DNA of 64,000 nucleotides from Embleya hyalina. GTDB lineage: Bacteria > Actinomycetota > Actinomycetes > Streptomycetales > Streptomycetaceae. The DNA lies in the NCBI RefSeq assembly GCF_003967355.1, contig NZ_BIFH01000019.1:124001-188000 (forward strand). Direction: 5' to 3'. The notes under the pieces are model-generated. The model worked only from the letters and a program-made list of their open reading frames with translations. It was not told where the DNA came from and searched no databases. Shown here one piece after another: positions 1 through 9,200 of the stretch. Numbering within the stretch: the stretch's first letter is position 1; each line of letters begins with the position of its first letter. The position numbers and the translations under genes were made by a program.

Positions 1-258
1 TTCGCCCGCAGCGACCTGCAGCAGTACCTGGAGGGGCACGGCATCGACACCCGTGTGGTGTGGACCGGCAACGCCGCCCGCCAGCCCTTCATGAAGAACG
101 CGACGTTCCGGCAGCCCGCCGCCGGCCTTCCGGGCGCCGACGAGGTGATGGAGTACGGGATGCTGATCTCCTGCAACCACGGCCTCACCGACGACATGAT
201 CGACCACGTCGCCGCGCGGATCGACGCGTTCGTCGGCCGACTCGACACACGTTCGTGA
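1..258 (+). CDS. DegT/DnrJ/EryC1/StrS-type aminotransferase, C-terminal end (partial)
   Basis: Reading frame 1 is open from the first base and encodes the last 85 residues of a protein whose start lies outside the window. The tail contains DTRVVWTGN, then RQPFMK, then a CNHGLTDD segment, which resembles the C-terminal small domain of PLP-dependent sugar aminotransferases/dehydrases of the DegT/DnrJ/EryC1/StrS family, including RfbH-like CDP-sugar 3-dehydrases. These enzymes act on nucleotide-activated 4-keto sugars. The active-site lysine region is not in the window, so aminotransferase and dehydrase members cannot be told apart. A strong hairpin follows the stop codon. Confidence 0.7.
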   Translation, partial: FARSDLQQYLEGHGIDTRVVWTGNAARQPFMKNATFRQPAAGLPGADEVMEYGMLISCNHGLTDDMIDHVAARIDAFVGRLDTRS

Positions 259-261
259 GTT

Positions 262-305
262 CACGCCCGGCCGCGCGAGACGATGGGATCGCGCGGCCGG
301 GCGTG
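262..305. terminator. Bidirectional terminator hairpin
   Basis: A perfect 17-bp inverted repeat (262-278 and 289-305) with a 10-nt loop sits between two convergent genes, 3 bp after one stop and 6 bp from the other. It has no T-tract and could serve both strands. Confidence 0.75.
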
Positions 306-311
306 CCGACG

Positions 312-1259
312 TCAATCGGTGGCGAGGGCCGCGCGCAGGGCCGCGCACACCTCGTCGAGTGCCCGCGAGCAGGCCGGGACGGCGGCGAAGTACGACAGGA
401 AGCCGTGCAGCATGCCGGGATACGGACGGAAGTCCACCGCGACGCCGGCTTTCGTCAAGGCGACGGCGTAGGCCGCGAAGTCGTCGCGCCCGTGGTCGTA
501 TCCGGGCGCGACGACGATCGCCGGGGGCAGACCGGACAGGTCGCTCGCGTGCAGGGGGGAGAGGTACGGGTCGCGCGGATCGTGCCCGGCCGCGTACGCC
601 GCCCACATGGAACGGGCGGTCTCCGCGCCGACCATGGGCGCGTGGGCCATCTCGGTCCAACCAGCGCGCTCGGACACCGCGTCCAAGCCGGGGTAGGCGA
701 GCAGTTGACAGCGAAACGTCGGCCCGCCGCGGTCGCGGGCCGCCAGGCAGGCGACGGTCGCCAGATTGGCGCCGGCACTGTCCCCGCCCACGGCCACACG
801 CGTGGGGTCGCCGCCGATCTCGGCGGCGTGCCCGGCGACCCACGACGCGGCCGCGTAGAAGTCCGCGGGCCCCGCGGGGTAGGGGTTCTCGGGCGCCAGG
901 CGGTAGTCGACGGACACGACCAACACCTCGGCCCGAACGGCGATCTCCCGGCACAACGCGTCGTGGGTGTCGAGGTCGCAGACGCACCATCCCCCGCCGT
1001 GGCCGAAGACCAGCACGGGCAGCGGCGTCGCGGGGGACGGCGTATAGACGCGTACGGGGACGCGGCCGTCCGGGCCGGGCAGGGTGCGGTCCTCGACACG
1101 GTGGACCGCGGACCTCGGTTGGCGGGCGGCGGCGACCCTGGCGTGTTCCCGGATCGCTCGCACACTGTCCGCGGTGACGGGGGGCATGGTGGGAACGTCC
1201 ACCATGAGGGCCGCCAGTTCGGGCGGAAGCAGCGGATAGTCGTTCGGATCGAAGCTCAT
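312..1259 (-). CDS. HSL-family (family IV) alpha/beta hydrolase, esterase
   Basis: A 315-residue cytoplasmic esterase of the hormone-sensitive-lipase family, the usual length for this group. It has the oxyanion-hole HGGGW at residues 87-91, the nucleophile elbow GDSAG with Ser161, a likely acid at Asp255 and the catalytic His285 in MLHGF. It has no signal peptide. A GAGG-type RBS precedes the ATG. It starts 53 bp downstream of the Baeyer-Villiger monooxygenase stop on the same strand, so the two are probably co-transcribed. The inferred role is hydrolysis of the ester or lactone made by that oxygenase. The exact substrate cannot be read from the sequence. Confidence 0.88.
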   Translation of the reverse strand: MSFDPNDYPLLPPELAALMVDVPTMPPVTADSVRAIREHARVAAARQPRSAVHRVEDRTLPGPDGRVPVRVYTPSPATPLPVLVFGHGGGWCVCDLDTHDALCREIAVRAEVLVVSVDYRLAPENPYPAGPADFYAAASWVAGHAAEIGGDPTRVAVGGDSAGANLATVACLAARDRGGPTFRCQLLAYPGLDAVSERAGWTEMAHAPMVGAETARSMWAAYAAGHDPRDPYLSPLHASDLSGLPPAIVVAPGYDHGRDDFAAYAVALTKAGVAVDFRPYPGMLHGFLSYFAAVPACSRALDEVCAALRAALATD

Positions 1260-1312
1260 GACCTACCTCGGGGATGTGGGAGCCGACGGATGTACGGATC
1301 GGCCGGGCGGGC

Positions 1313-3247
1313 TCAGGTGAGGAGGTATTCGTCCTCCCGCGGCGCGCGGGTCATCCACCAGTAGTCGACCAGGCGCCAGGGGTTGGAGACGACCACGCGG
1401 CCGGAAGCGTTGCGGTAGTAGCCGCGAACGGAGGGGTGGCTCCAGACGAGACCGTCCAGGGCCCGGTCGACGGTCTCGTTGTAGGCGTCGTGCGCCTGTT
1501 CGGTGGGCTCGATCGCGGTGGCGCCGCGGGCGTGCATGAGGCCCAGGCAACCGAGGATGTAGTTGACCTGCGTCTCGCTGACGATGTTGACGCCGGCGCC
1601 GTGGTTCGGGGCGGAGTTGGGGCCGCCGATGACGAAGAAGTTCGGGAACCCGGGCACGGTGATCCCGTGCAGGGCGCGGGGGTCCTCCTCGCCCCAGACG
1701 TCGCGCAGGGCGACGTGGTCGCGGCCGGTGACGTCGATGCCGTCGAGCATGGGCAGGAGGTGGTACCCGGTGGCCAGGACGACGACGTCGACCTCGACGA
1801 CCTCGCCGTCGGCGGTGGCCAGGCCCTCGGCGGTGGCGTGGGTGATCGCCGAGGTCTCCAGGCGGACGTGGTCGCGCCGCAACATGCGGTACCAGTCGCA
1901 GTCGCGCAGGATGCGCTTGCCGAACGGCGGATAGGCCGGGACGGCCTTCGCGAGGAGGTCGGGCCGGCCGTCGAGTTCCTCGCGGGCGTAGGCGAGCAGC
2001 CACTGGCGGGCGTCCTCGTTGGCCCGGGACACCGACTCGGTCATGGTCCAGTCGGGGTCCACGACCACGCGCGGGTAGTTGCCGTCGGCGGTGATCCAGT
2101 AGGTGAGGGTGCGGAACCACTCGGCGTAGAACGGCACGTGTCGCATGGCCCAGCGGGCGCCGTCGGGGACGACGAGGCTGTCGGCGCGGCGCGGCATGAT
2201 CCACGAGGGTTGACGCTGGAAGACGGTGAGTTCACGGACTCGGTCCACGACGGCGGGGCCGAGCTGCATGGCGCTGGCGCCGGTGCCGATCAGGGCGACG
2301 CGCTTGCCGGTGAGGTCGACGTCGGGGTCCCAGGCGGCAGTGTGGATCACCGGACCCGCGAACTTCTCCAGGCCGGGGAAGCCGGGGTACATCGGGCCCT
2401 GGAAGAACCCTATGGCGCTGATCACGGCGTCGGCCTGCTCCGTGTGTTCGACACCGTCCGGTCCTCGGGTGGTGACGGTCCAGCGGCGGGTGCCCTCGTC
2501 GTAGCGGGCGCCGGTGACCTCGGTGTCGAAGGTGGTGTTCTCGCGCAGGCCGTGGGCGTCGGCGCAGGTGCGCAGGTAGTCCCACACCACCCCGCCGTTC
2601 GAGTAGTACTCCGGCCAGTCGGGATTGATCTCGAAGGAGAAGGAGTAGAAGTGGCTGGGGGTGTCCACCCCGATGCCGGGATAGCGGTTGGCCAGCCACG
2701 TTCCGCCGAAGTCGGCGTTGCGGTCGTAGACGCGGTACCCGTAGCCGGCCTCGGCGAGCTTGATGGCCGCGCACATGCCGCTGAGCCCCGCGCCGACGAC
2801 CACCACGTGAAAGCCGTTCGGCGGGCTCGCGCGGACCTCGACGGGGACGGCCTCGCGCGCGCTGAAGCCGCCCTGCTCGCGCAGCAGCGGAAGGAACTCG
2901 AGGTCGACGTCCTCGCCGACGCAGACGGAGGCCATGCGCCGGAACAGCTCGTCGGGCAGCGGCCGATCGGCATCCGGCGGGGCGGGACGGGTCAGCGCCT
3001 CGGCGAGCAGATCGCGGGCCCGGGCGGCGAGGGCCGCCTGTTCGGCCGCCGGTGTCGTCGGCGCGACGGCCGGGGCGAGTTCAGCCAGGAGCGGTGCGTC
3101 GCGGGTGAGCTGGATCAACGACATCAACACGATGCGCGGGTCGGCCTGTTCCAACCGTCGTCGGACCTCGGCCCGATCGGTTTGCGGCAGGGGCAGGGCC
3201 GCGGCGCGCGGGCGCGGATAGGCGGCTTCGACGGTGGGCGTGGGCAT
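1313..3247 (-). CDS. Baeyer-Villiger flavin monooxygenase (4-hydroxyacetophenone-monooxygenase type)
   Basis: A 644-residue FAD/NADPH-dependent monooxygenase that should insert oxygen next to a ketone carbonyl to give an ester or lactone. The FAD-binding VGAGLSG lies at about residues 151-157. The type I BVMO fingerprint appears as FAGPVIHTAAWD at about 296-307, and the NADPH Rossmann motif GTGASA at about 321-326. The roughly 145-residue extension before the first Rossmann fold, and the total length, match the HAPMO subgroup rather than cyclohexanone monooxygenase. The ATG chosen has a GGAGG sequence 5 nt upstream; an in-frame start 30 codons further upstream lacks this. It is the first gene of a two-gene unit with the esterase. 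Confidence 0.9.
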   Translation of the reverse strand: MPTPTVEAAYPRPRAAALPLPQTDRAEVRRRLEQADPRIVLMSLIQLTRDAPLLAELAPAVAPTTPAAEQAALAARARDLLAEALTRPAPPDADRPLPDELFRRMASVCVGEDVDLEFLPLLREQGGFSAREAVPVEVRASPPNGFHVVVVGAGLSGMCAAIKLAEAGYGYRVYDRNADFGGTWLANRYPGIGVDTPSHFYSFSFEINPDWPEYYSNGGVVWDYLRTCADAHGLRENTTFDTEVTGARYDEGTRRWTVTTRGPDGVEHTEQADAVISAIGFFQGPMYPGFPGLEKFAGPVIHTAAWDPDVDLTGKRVALIGTGASAMQLGPAVVDRVRELTVFQRQPSWIMPRRADSLVVPDGARWAMRHVPFYAEWFRTLTYWITADGNYPRVVVDPDWTMTESVSRANEDARQWLLAYAREELDGRPDLLAKAVPAYPPFGKRILRDCDWYRMLRRDHVRLETSAITHATAEGLATADGEVVEVDVVVLATGYHLLPMLDGIDVTGRDHVALRDVWGEEDPRALHGITVPGFPNFFVIGGPNSAPNHGAGVNIVSETQVNYILGCLGLMHARGATAIEPTEQAHDAYNETVDRALDGLVWSHPSVRGYYRNASGRVVVSNPWRLVDYWWMTRAPREDEYLLT

Positions 3248-3350
3248 GCGGGCCTCCGGGAGCGTGGTGCGTCGATGGGAGCGATGTGCCTCGATCGCGG
3301 TCGGCCCGGGGCGGGATACCTCCCGCCGGCTGACCACCGAGGATGCTCAA

Positions 3351-3365
3351 TGGACACTGTGTCCA
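3351..3365. promoter_or_regulatory. Palindromic operator candidate upstream of the BVMO gene
   Basis: TGGACACTGTGTCCA is a perfect 7+1+7 palindrome about 104 bp upstream of the BVMO start codon. A related sequence, TGACAACTGTCCA, occurs 40 bp further upstream at 3391-3403. Two similar dyads in the promoter region suggest a dimeric repressor or activator site; the regulator is unknown. Confidence 0.45.
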
Positions 3366-3488
3366 GCGAGCCACATGATGCCCATCCGGGTGACAACTGT
3401 CCAGAGCCACCGCAGACATCGGATCGTCCGAGGTCAAAAATTTGTGTATCGACCTCTCGAAATTCGTGGGGCGCGTGCGATGGAATGA

Positions 3489-3528
3489 CCGAAGAGCCGC
3501 CGCGGGCATGCCCGCGGCGGCTCTTCGG
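3489..3528. terminator. Perfect 19-bp hairpin, terminator of the MFS gene
   Basis: Inverted repeat arms at 3489-3507 and 3510-3528 are perfectly complementary with only AT between them, so the element is nearly a 40-bp palindrome. It lies 59 bp beyond the stop of the minus-strand transporter gene and separates it from the BVMO promoter region. Few terminators have so long an uninterrupted stem. Confidence 0.7.
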
Positions 3529-3586
3529 CGAAGCGTCGCCGGCTGGTGGTGGGGGTCGGATCGTTGTCGCGTGGGTGAATCCCGGG

Positions 3587-5212
3587 TCAATGAACCTCGA
3601 GCGCCGCGCCCCCGGTGGCGGGCGTGCGGCCGGTGCGCATGACCACGGCCAGCACGGTGCCGACGAGTGCCGCCGCGGCCAGCACCCACAGGGCGGTGGT
3701 CCATCCGGAATCGGTGTACACCTGGGGTATGTCGGTGGTGACCGTGCCCTGCCCGGTGGGGGAGGGCGACGTCATCCGGAACGCGTGCGCGGACAACACC
3801 GCCGTCACGACCGCGGTGCCCAGGGCGGCGCCGAACGACTGCGCGACGGCGAGCATCCCGGCCCCGACGCCCGACGACTCCTTCGGTACGGCCTCGACGA
3901 TGAGGTTGTTGGCGGCCGCGTAGTACATACCCATACCGACGCCGTAGAGGCTCATCACGAGCATCACCGCGAACCAGGTGCCGTGGAAGCCGGCCAGCAG
4001 CACCATCGACCCGGTCAGCACGGCCATGGCGGCCACGAGCGGGGCACGCAGGCCGGAGCGTTGTCCCCACCATCCGCCGACCGGGCCGGCGACCATACCG
4101 GTCGCCGACATGCCGATGGTGATGTGCACGGCGTACCCGAGCAGACTCAGCCCCAGGGCGTACCCCATCCCGCCCTCGAACCCGATGACTTGACGCATCA
4201 TCTCGACCGGCGCGTGCGCCTGCGCCGCGGCTCCGGCGAGGATACGATCCGTGATCTCGCCCGCGTCGGTCTGCGCCATGTACGGAACGGCGAGGCCCGC
4301 GCCGCCGATCACCACGTTCGCCAGGAATCCGATCGCCAGGACGATCGAGACCTTGGGGGCCCGCAGCAGCCTCGGATCCATCATCGGCGCCGGCGTCCAC
4401 GTCTCCCAGACCCAGAAGACCACCAGCACCACCAGGCCGGCGAGCAGGTAACCCCAGGCCGAGGGTCTGCTCCAGCCCCAGCTCTGACCCTGGCTCAGGT
4501 ACACCAGGACGAGCGCGGCGCCCACGCCGACCAGCACCGCGCCCACCCAGTCGAGCTCCTGGCGGGCCCGAACCCTGCTCTCGGGCACCACCCACACCAT
4601 GAGGGGGATGAGCACGAGCATGTAGACGACCAGGAACCAGAACAACGACCGCCAACTGTGGGACTGCGTCAGTGCGCCGCCCACGAGCGGGGACAACACC
4701 CCCGACAACCCGAAGCCCGTCGCCAGCGCGCCGATCGCGACGGGTACGTATCGGCGGGGCACCAGGTCGCGGAGCAGACCCACCGCGATGGCGGTCAGGG
4801 CGAAGCAACTCGCCTGCAGGGCCCGGCCGATCAGGAACAGGGTCCAGTCGTGCGTCGTCGCGCACAGCAGGGACCCGGCGAGGAAGGAGACGCTGCCCGC
4901 CAGCATGACGCGGCGTTTGCCGTACAGGTCCGCGAGGTTGCCCACGATCGGCGTCGTCGCTCCGCCGACCAGGCCCAGGATGATGACCATCCAGGTGAGG
5001 TTGTCCCCGACCTCGGGCCAGGTGTGGCCCACCTGCTGGACCGCCGGCGCGATCATGGCGTATTGCAGGGGCACCACCTCGGCGAACATGATGACGACGG
5101 CCACGACCGCGAACACGCGCCCCGGCCCGGCGCCGTCGAGCCGGCCGGTGTCGACCTCGATTTCGTTTCCGACTTTCCCGGCAGGAGGCTCGGCCTCGGT
5201 CCGAGTGGCCAT
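3587..5212 (-). CDS. MFS transporter, DHA2 (EmrB/QacA-like) family
   Basis: A 541-residue integral membrane protein with about 14 hydrophobic segments, the size and topology of proton-coupled drug:H+ antiporter family 2. The family motif A is visible as GNLADLYGKRR at about residues 91-101, after the second membrane segment. The ATG chosen has AAAGGA 6 nt upstream; an in-frame start 20 codons earlier has no comparable site. Surrounded by catabolic genes, it could import the growth substrate or export a toxic ketone or ester. Members of this family are usually exporters, so the direction is inference. Confidence 0.85.
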   Translation of the reverse strand: MATRTEAEPPAGKVGNEIEVDTGRLDGAGPGRVFAVVAVVIMFAEVVPLQYAMIAPAVQQVGHTWPEVGDNLTWMVIILGLVGGATTPIVGNLADLYGKRRVMLAGSVSFLAGSLLCATTHDWTLFLIGRALQASCFALTAIAVGLLRDLVPRRYVPVAIGALATGFGLSGVLSPLVGGALTQSHSWRSLFWFLVVYMLVLIPLMVWVVPESRVRARQELDWVGAVLVGVGAALVLVYLSQGQSWGWSRPSAWGYLLAGLVVLVVFWVWETWTPAPMMDPRLLRAPKVSIVLAIGFLANVVIGGAGLAVPYMAQTDAGEITDRILAGAAAQAHAPVEMMRQVIGFEGGMGYALGLSLLGYAVHITIGMSATGMVAGPVGGWWGQRSGLRAPLVAAMAVLTGSMVLLAGFHGTWFAVMLVMSLYGVGMGMYYAAANNLIVEAVPKESSGVGAGMLAVAQSFGAALGTAVVTAVLSAHAFRMTSPSPTGQGTVTTDIPQVYTDSGWTTALWVLAAAALVGTVLAVVMRTGRTPATGGAALEVH

Positions 5213-5456
5213 GGGGGTTCCTTTCGCGCGGTGGTTCGTCTCCCCGGGACGTGGGCGCGCACGGCGCGACACCGGGGAGGGACGCGGGTTCGAGGGCGGG
5301 GGTGAGGTGACCCGGGCGCGTCGACCGCGGCGAACACGGAAGGCGCCGCGGGTGGGACGCCGGGATGTCTCTCCCGGGTCGCGAAGGCTGGTGGGTCCAC
5401 GCGCCCGTGCGCTCCGTGCGGGAGGGGGCGGACGGGCGCGCGTTTCGCGGGACGGG

Positions 5457-6509
5457 TCAGACCGCGCCCGGTGTGGCCCAGTCGGTGGTGGGGGCGATCG
5501 TGTAGGTCGCGATGAGGGCGCGGATGAAGTCCTTGTCGTTCATGGGGTCCGAGGGTTCGGCGACCTCGACGCCCCGGGCGCGCAGGTCCGCCAGGAGGCG
5601 TTCGAAGACGATGTCGTGGGTGAGGTCGTCGGTGTGGTCCATGTTCTTCGCCAGTTCGTCGCGGTCCGCGTAGACCTCGGCGTTCCAGTGCACCAGCAGG
5701 CGCATCTCCTCGGGCCGGTAGCGGCGGATCGCCTCGCCGTCGGTGGTGATCGCCCAGTCGTCGCGGGAGGCGTCCCAGCCCAGGAGCGAGCGATTCTTCA
5801 GCCCCGGTGTGTCGCGCTCGTCGAGGCGGCCCACCGGGTCGCCGCGGTGGAACATCGCCTCGTTCTGCACGACCACGCCCTTGTTCCACAGGGGGTGGTC
5901 CAGGCGCTTGGGGTCGCCGAGCGGCCCGTCGGGCCAATACGTGAACGTGCCGTTCTCGCCCAGGTACCACCACGTGATGACCTGGGCCATCTTCACCAGG
6001 TGGTCGGTGAACAGCCCGGAGCGGCCCATGACGTTCAGCAGCCACGTGGGGGAGTTCTCGTAGCGGATGCCGCGGAAGGTGACCGCGTCCAGGTGCGAGG
6101 TGAGTGTGCTGTGGTGCGGGCCGCAGAAGTTGAACAGCATCATCGTGGGGCGGGCGTACTCGGCGCCCCAGTACGCCTTCGCCAGGTCCAGGAATCGCGA
6201 GTTGTAGAAGCAGTCCGACAACTCGGGGTACAGCACCGTGGAGTTCCGGGCGAAGAACCCGCGGAAGTGGGCGCCGGCGACGTCGTCGAGCGTGAGATCG
6301 AGGACCTGGTCGTTGTCCGGACCGCTGGAGGTGGCGACCAGCTCCTCGATCGAGTCGAAGGTCTGGGCGATGATCGTCCGCCACGGGCCGTGCTGCTTGA
6401 GGACGTCGAGGATGCGACGGTGCTGGTCGTCGGTGTACACCCCTTCCAGGACCCTGGGCGGTGCCACCGGTCGCAGGATGTCGTTCAGCTGTGTCAGGGT
6501 CCGACTCAT
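5457..6509 (-). CDS. Unknown protein, possible Fe(II)/2-oxoglutarate-type oxygenase
   Basis: A 350-residue soluble protein that I cannot place firmly. A possible 2-His-1-carboxylate facial triad is visible: His139-x-Asp141 (SHLDAVTF) and His221 (FHRGD), with arginines downstream. Spacing and length fit phytanoyl-CoA-dioxygenase-like enzymes. The ATG has GGAGA 8 nt upstream. It lies on the same strand as the transporter, 244 bp upstream of it, in an island rich in oxidative enzymes, so a first oxidation step on the substrate is plausible. The assignment rests only on the triad-like pattern and context. Confidence 0.6.
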   Translation of the reverse strand: MSRTLTQLNDILRPVAPPRVLEGVYTDDQHRRILDVLKQHGPWRTIIAQTFDSIEELVATSSGPDNDQVLDLTLDDVAGAHFRGFFARNSTVLYPELSDCFYNSRFLDLAKAYWGAEYARPTMMLFNFCGPHHSTLTSHLDAVTFRGIRYENSPTWLLNVMGRSGLFTDHLVKMAQVITWWYLGENGTFTYWPDGPLGDPKRLDHPLWNKGVVVQNEAMFHRGDPVGRLDERDTPGLKNRSLLGWDASRDDWAITTDGEAIRRYRPEEMRLLVHWNAEVYADRDELAKNMDHTDDLTHDIVFERLLADLRARGVEVAEPSDPMNDKDFIRALIATYTIAPTTDWATPGAV

Positions 6510-6840
6510 CGTGGGGTCTCCGTTCCGGGCGGGCCGACGCTCGGTGGCCGCCTGTGAATATTCAGTCCGTACACACATTCCGACCCGCGGAATGCCGACC
6601 CCTCGCCGGGCGGAGCGAATCGCCGGACTCGGCGCATGGGGTCGAGGGATTCCGGGGCTGTCGCGATACCGGGAGCAACCCGTCGGAAGTGGTGGTTTCC
6701 GGCACAGTAGGCCGACGGGAAGACAAGGTCAACCGGATTTGCGTTGCTGTTACGCGAAAGCCTGCCATCCGTCGGCGCGATGTGCCACCCCCGAATCGTT
6801 CGGGATCGCCCCGGAGGCACGGCACGACGCCCGGTACTGT

Positions 6841-6854
6841 TTCCTGTACAGGAA
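6841..6854. promoter_or_regulatory. Candidate operator of the GntR/FadR-type regulator
   Basis: TTCCTGTACAGGAA is a perfect 14-bp palindrome centred about 60 bp upstream of the regulator start codon, where an autoregulatory site would lie. A related half, TTCCATGTACA, recurs in the aldehyde/alcohol dehydrogenase divergent promoter. FadR-type regulators often bind short dyads with a GT..AC core. Confidence 0.45.
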
Positions 6855-6907
6855 TAGGTCGAGTCGGACACGTTGCCGGTGTTCGCCGGGGATCGGGCGG
6901 GGCGGGT

Positions 6908-7654
6908 ATGAGCACGAACATCGAGGACAGGTCCTGGCGTGGGCCCAAGGCGTCGCAACGGCTGGCGCAGGTCCTGGCGCGGCCGATCCTCACCGGCGCC
7001 CTGCGTGAGGGCGACCGCCTGCCCAACGAGCAGGAGATGATGCTGCGCTACGAGGCCGGTCGCCCGACCGTGCGCGAGGCGCTGCGACTGTTGGAGACCC
7101 GCGGCCTGATCATGCTCAAGAGCGGTCCCGGAGGGGGGCCGATCGTGCGACACCCGGGCAAGGAGAGCCTGGGGGATTCGCTCAGTCTCCTGCTCCAGAT
7201 CGAGGGCGCCTCCTTCGGCGACGTCGCGGACGCGCGCCGGGCGCTGGAGCCGATGCTCGCCCGGCGCGCGGCGGAGCGGATCACCTCGGAGCAGGTGGTC
7301 GAACTCGACGAGACGGTGCGCCTGCTCCGGGACAACCCCGGCGACCAGCAGGTGTTCGCCGTCCAGAACCAGCGATTCCACGCCGTGGTCGCGGAGGCGG
7401 CGCGCAGTGTCGTGCTGGACGTGTTCGCCAGTTCGCTGAAGGCGCTGGCGGACGGCGTACGGGTGGGCGTGACCTATTCGGCACGCAAACAGGCCGCCGT
7501 CGCGACGGCCCACGAGGTCATCGTGGCGGCCCTGCGCACGGGCGATCCGGACGCCGCGGAGGCGGCGATGCGCGAACACCTCGAGGAGGCCGAGCGGTAT
7601 TGGCGTCGTCGATACCCAGACCTGATGGGCCGCCCGGTCGAGTGGACGTACTGA
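6908..7654 (+). CDS. GntR-family transcriptional regulator, FadR/FCD subfamily
   Basis: A 248-residue DNA-binding regulator. Residues about 15-80 form the GntR winged helix (LPNEQEMMLRYEAGRPTVRE, then ALRLLETRGLI), and the rest is an all-helical FCD ligand-binding domain. FCD proteins commonly bind metal and small carboxylates or acyl compounds and repress neighbouring catabolic genes. The ATG is preceded only by a G-rich sequence, so translation initiation may be weak. It sits centrally between the minus-strand oxygenase genes and the dehydrogenase operon, and is probably the local regulator of the island. Confidence 0.88.
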   Translation: MSTNIEDRSWRGPKASQRLAQVLARPILTGALREGDRLPNEQEMMLRYEAGRPTVREALRLLETRGLIMLKSGPGGGPIVRHPGKESLGDSLSLLLQIEGASFGDVADARRALEPMLARRAAERITSEQVVELDETVRLLRDNPGDQQVFAVQNQRFHAVVAEAARSVVLDVFASSLKALADGVRVGVTYSARKQAAVATAHEVIVAALRTGDPDAAEAAMREHLEEAERYWRRRYPDLMGRPVEWTY

Positions 7655-7718
7655 GCTCGCGCGACCACGGCCCCGGCCCCGGCCCCGGCCGGGCCCGCCG
7701 TGCCGGGGCCCGCCGCGG

Positions 7719-9125
7719 TCACAGTTGCAGCGACTGCAGTTCGTAGTACTCCGCCAACCCGGCGCGGCCGAACTCGCGGCCGCGGCCGGAGGACTTCACG
7801 CCGCCGAAGGGGGCGGCGGTGTGGAAGCGCCCGCCGTTGACGTCGACCTGCCCGGTGCGCAGCCGAAGCGCCACGGCGCCGGCGCTCTCCGGGTCCGGGC
7901 CCCAGACCGCGCCGGAGAGGCCGTATCGGGTGCCGTTGGCGATCCGGACGCCCTCGTCCACGTCGTCGTAGGGGGTGATGGCCAGGACCGGGCCGAAGAC
8001 CTCCTCCTGCCCGAGTTCCGACTCCGGCGCCACGTCGGCGAACACGGTCGGGCGCACGAAGAAGCCGCGGTCGACGCCGTCCGGCGCGTGCGCGCCGCCG
8101 GTGGTGAGTCGGGCACCGTCGGCGGCGGCGCGCTCGATGAATCCCCGGACCCGGTCGCGCTGGGCGGCCGAGACCAGTGGCCCCTGTTTGGTGGCCGGGT
8201 CGGCGGGATCGCCGAGGGTGAACCGGGCGGCGGTCGCGCCGGCCGCCTCCACCGCCTCGTCGTAGAGCGAACGGTGCACCACCAGGCGGGTCAGCGCGAG
8301 GCAGGTCTGGCCGGAGTTGAGGAGGCAACTGTTCACGGTCGCCCGCGCGGCCGCGACCGCGTCGGCGCCCGGAAGCACCAGCGAGGCCGATTTGCCGCCG
8401 AGTTCGAGCTGCACGCGCTTGAGGCCGGCCGCGGCGTGCACGGCCAGGCCGGCCGCCGTGGAGCCGGTGAAGGAGACCATGTCCACCTCGGGATGACGTA
8501 CCAGCGCGTCGCCGATCTCGGGACCGAGGCCGGACACGAGATTGAACACCCCGGGCGGGAAACCGGCCGCGTCCACCGCCTCGGCGAGCAGGTGCGGGAC
8601 CAGCGGGGCGACCTCGCTCGGCTTGAGCACGACGGGCGAGCCGCTCAGCAGCGCGGGCACGACCTTGGCCACGATCTGGAGCAGCGGGTAGTTCCAGGGG
8701 GTGACGGCCACGACCACGCCGACGGGCCGGCGGTACACCAGCGAGTTCGCGACCGCACGGCGTTCCTCGATGCCCTCGGCCGCGGCGAGGAAGTCGTCCA
8801 CGGCGCCGATCGGCAGCATCGTCTGCAACGCGCGGGCCACGCGTACCGGGGTGCCGACATCGCGCACGACGGCCGAGGTCAGCTCGTCGGCGCGGGCCGC
8901 GAGCACGTCCCGGAGCCCGCGCACGAGGGCGACGCGCTCGGACTGCGGCGTCGCCGCCCAGCCGTCCGCCGCACGGCGCGCGGCCCGCACGGCGGCGTCC
9001 GCGTCCCGGGCGGTGCCGCGCGGGACGTGATCGTAGACCTGTTCGGTCGTCGGGTCGAGCACGGGGATGGTGGCCGGGGACGAGGGGTGGCGGAAGCGTC
9101 CGTCGAGGTACATGGTCGGCGGCAT
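7719..9125 (-). CDS. NAD(P)-dependent aldehyde dehydrogenase
   Basis: A 468-residue aldehyde dehydrogenase that oxidises an aldehyde to the carboxylic acid. The cofactor region TPWNYPLLQ is at 142-150, the general base Glu241 lies in LELGGKS, and the catalytic Cys275 in NSGQTC. It is close to the usual 480-500 residues. GGAGG lies 7 nt before the ATG. It is transcribed divergently from the zinc alcohol dehydrogenase, and the two would carry out consecutive alcohol-to-aldehyde-to-acid steps. The substrate specificity is unknown. Confidence 0.92.
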   Translation of the reverse strand: MPPTMYLDGRFRHPSSPATIPVLDPTTEQVYDHVPRGTARDADAAVRAARRAADGWAATPQSERVALVRGLRDVLAARADELTSAVVRDVGTPVRVARALQTMLPIGAVDDFLAAAEGIEERRAVANSLVYRRPVGVVVAVTPWNYPLLQIVAKVVPALLSGSPVVLKPSEVAPLVPHLLAEAVDAAGFPPGVFNLVSGLGPEIGDALVRHPEVDMVSFTGSTAAGLAVHAAAGLKRVQLELGGKSASLVLPGADAVAAARATVNSCLLNSGQTCLALTRLVVHRSLYDEAVEAAGATAARFTLGDPADPATKQGPLVSAAQRDRVRGFIERAAADGARLTTGGAHAPDGVDRGFFVRPTVFADVAPESELGQEEVFGPVLAITPYDDVDEGVRIANGTRYGLSGAVWGPDPESAGAVALRLRTGQVDVNGGRFHTAAPFGGVKSSGRGREFGRAGLAEYYELQSLQL

Positions 9126-9200
9126 GAGAGTCCTCCCGATGGGGTGGGGGCGGCCGGGGCAGGATGATGGCCCTTGACGATTTCTCGGGTCAATGATCTA

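Noticed and set aside
1274-5305. A 1343-codon plus-strand open frame lying antisense to the BVMO and MFS genes.
   Set aside because: It has no family resemblance or RBS, and its composition is that of the complement of GC-rich coding DNA.
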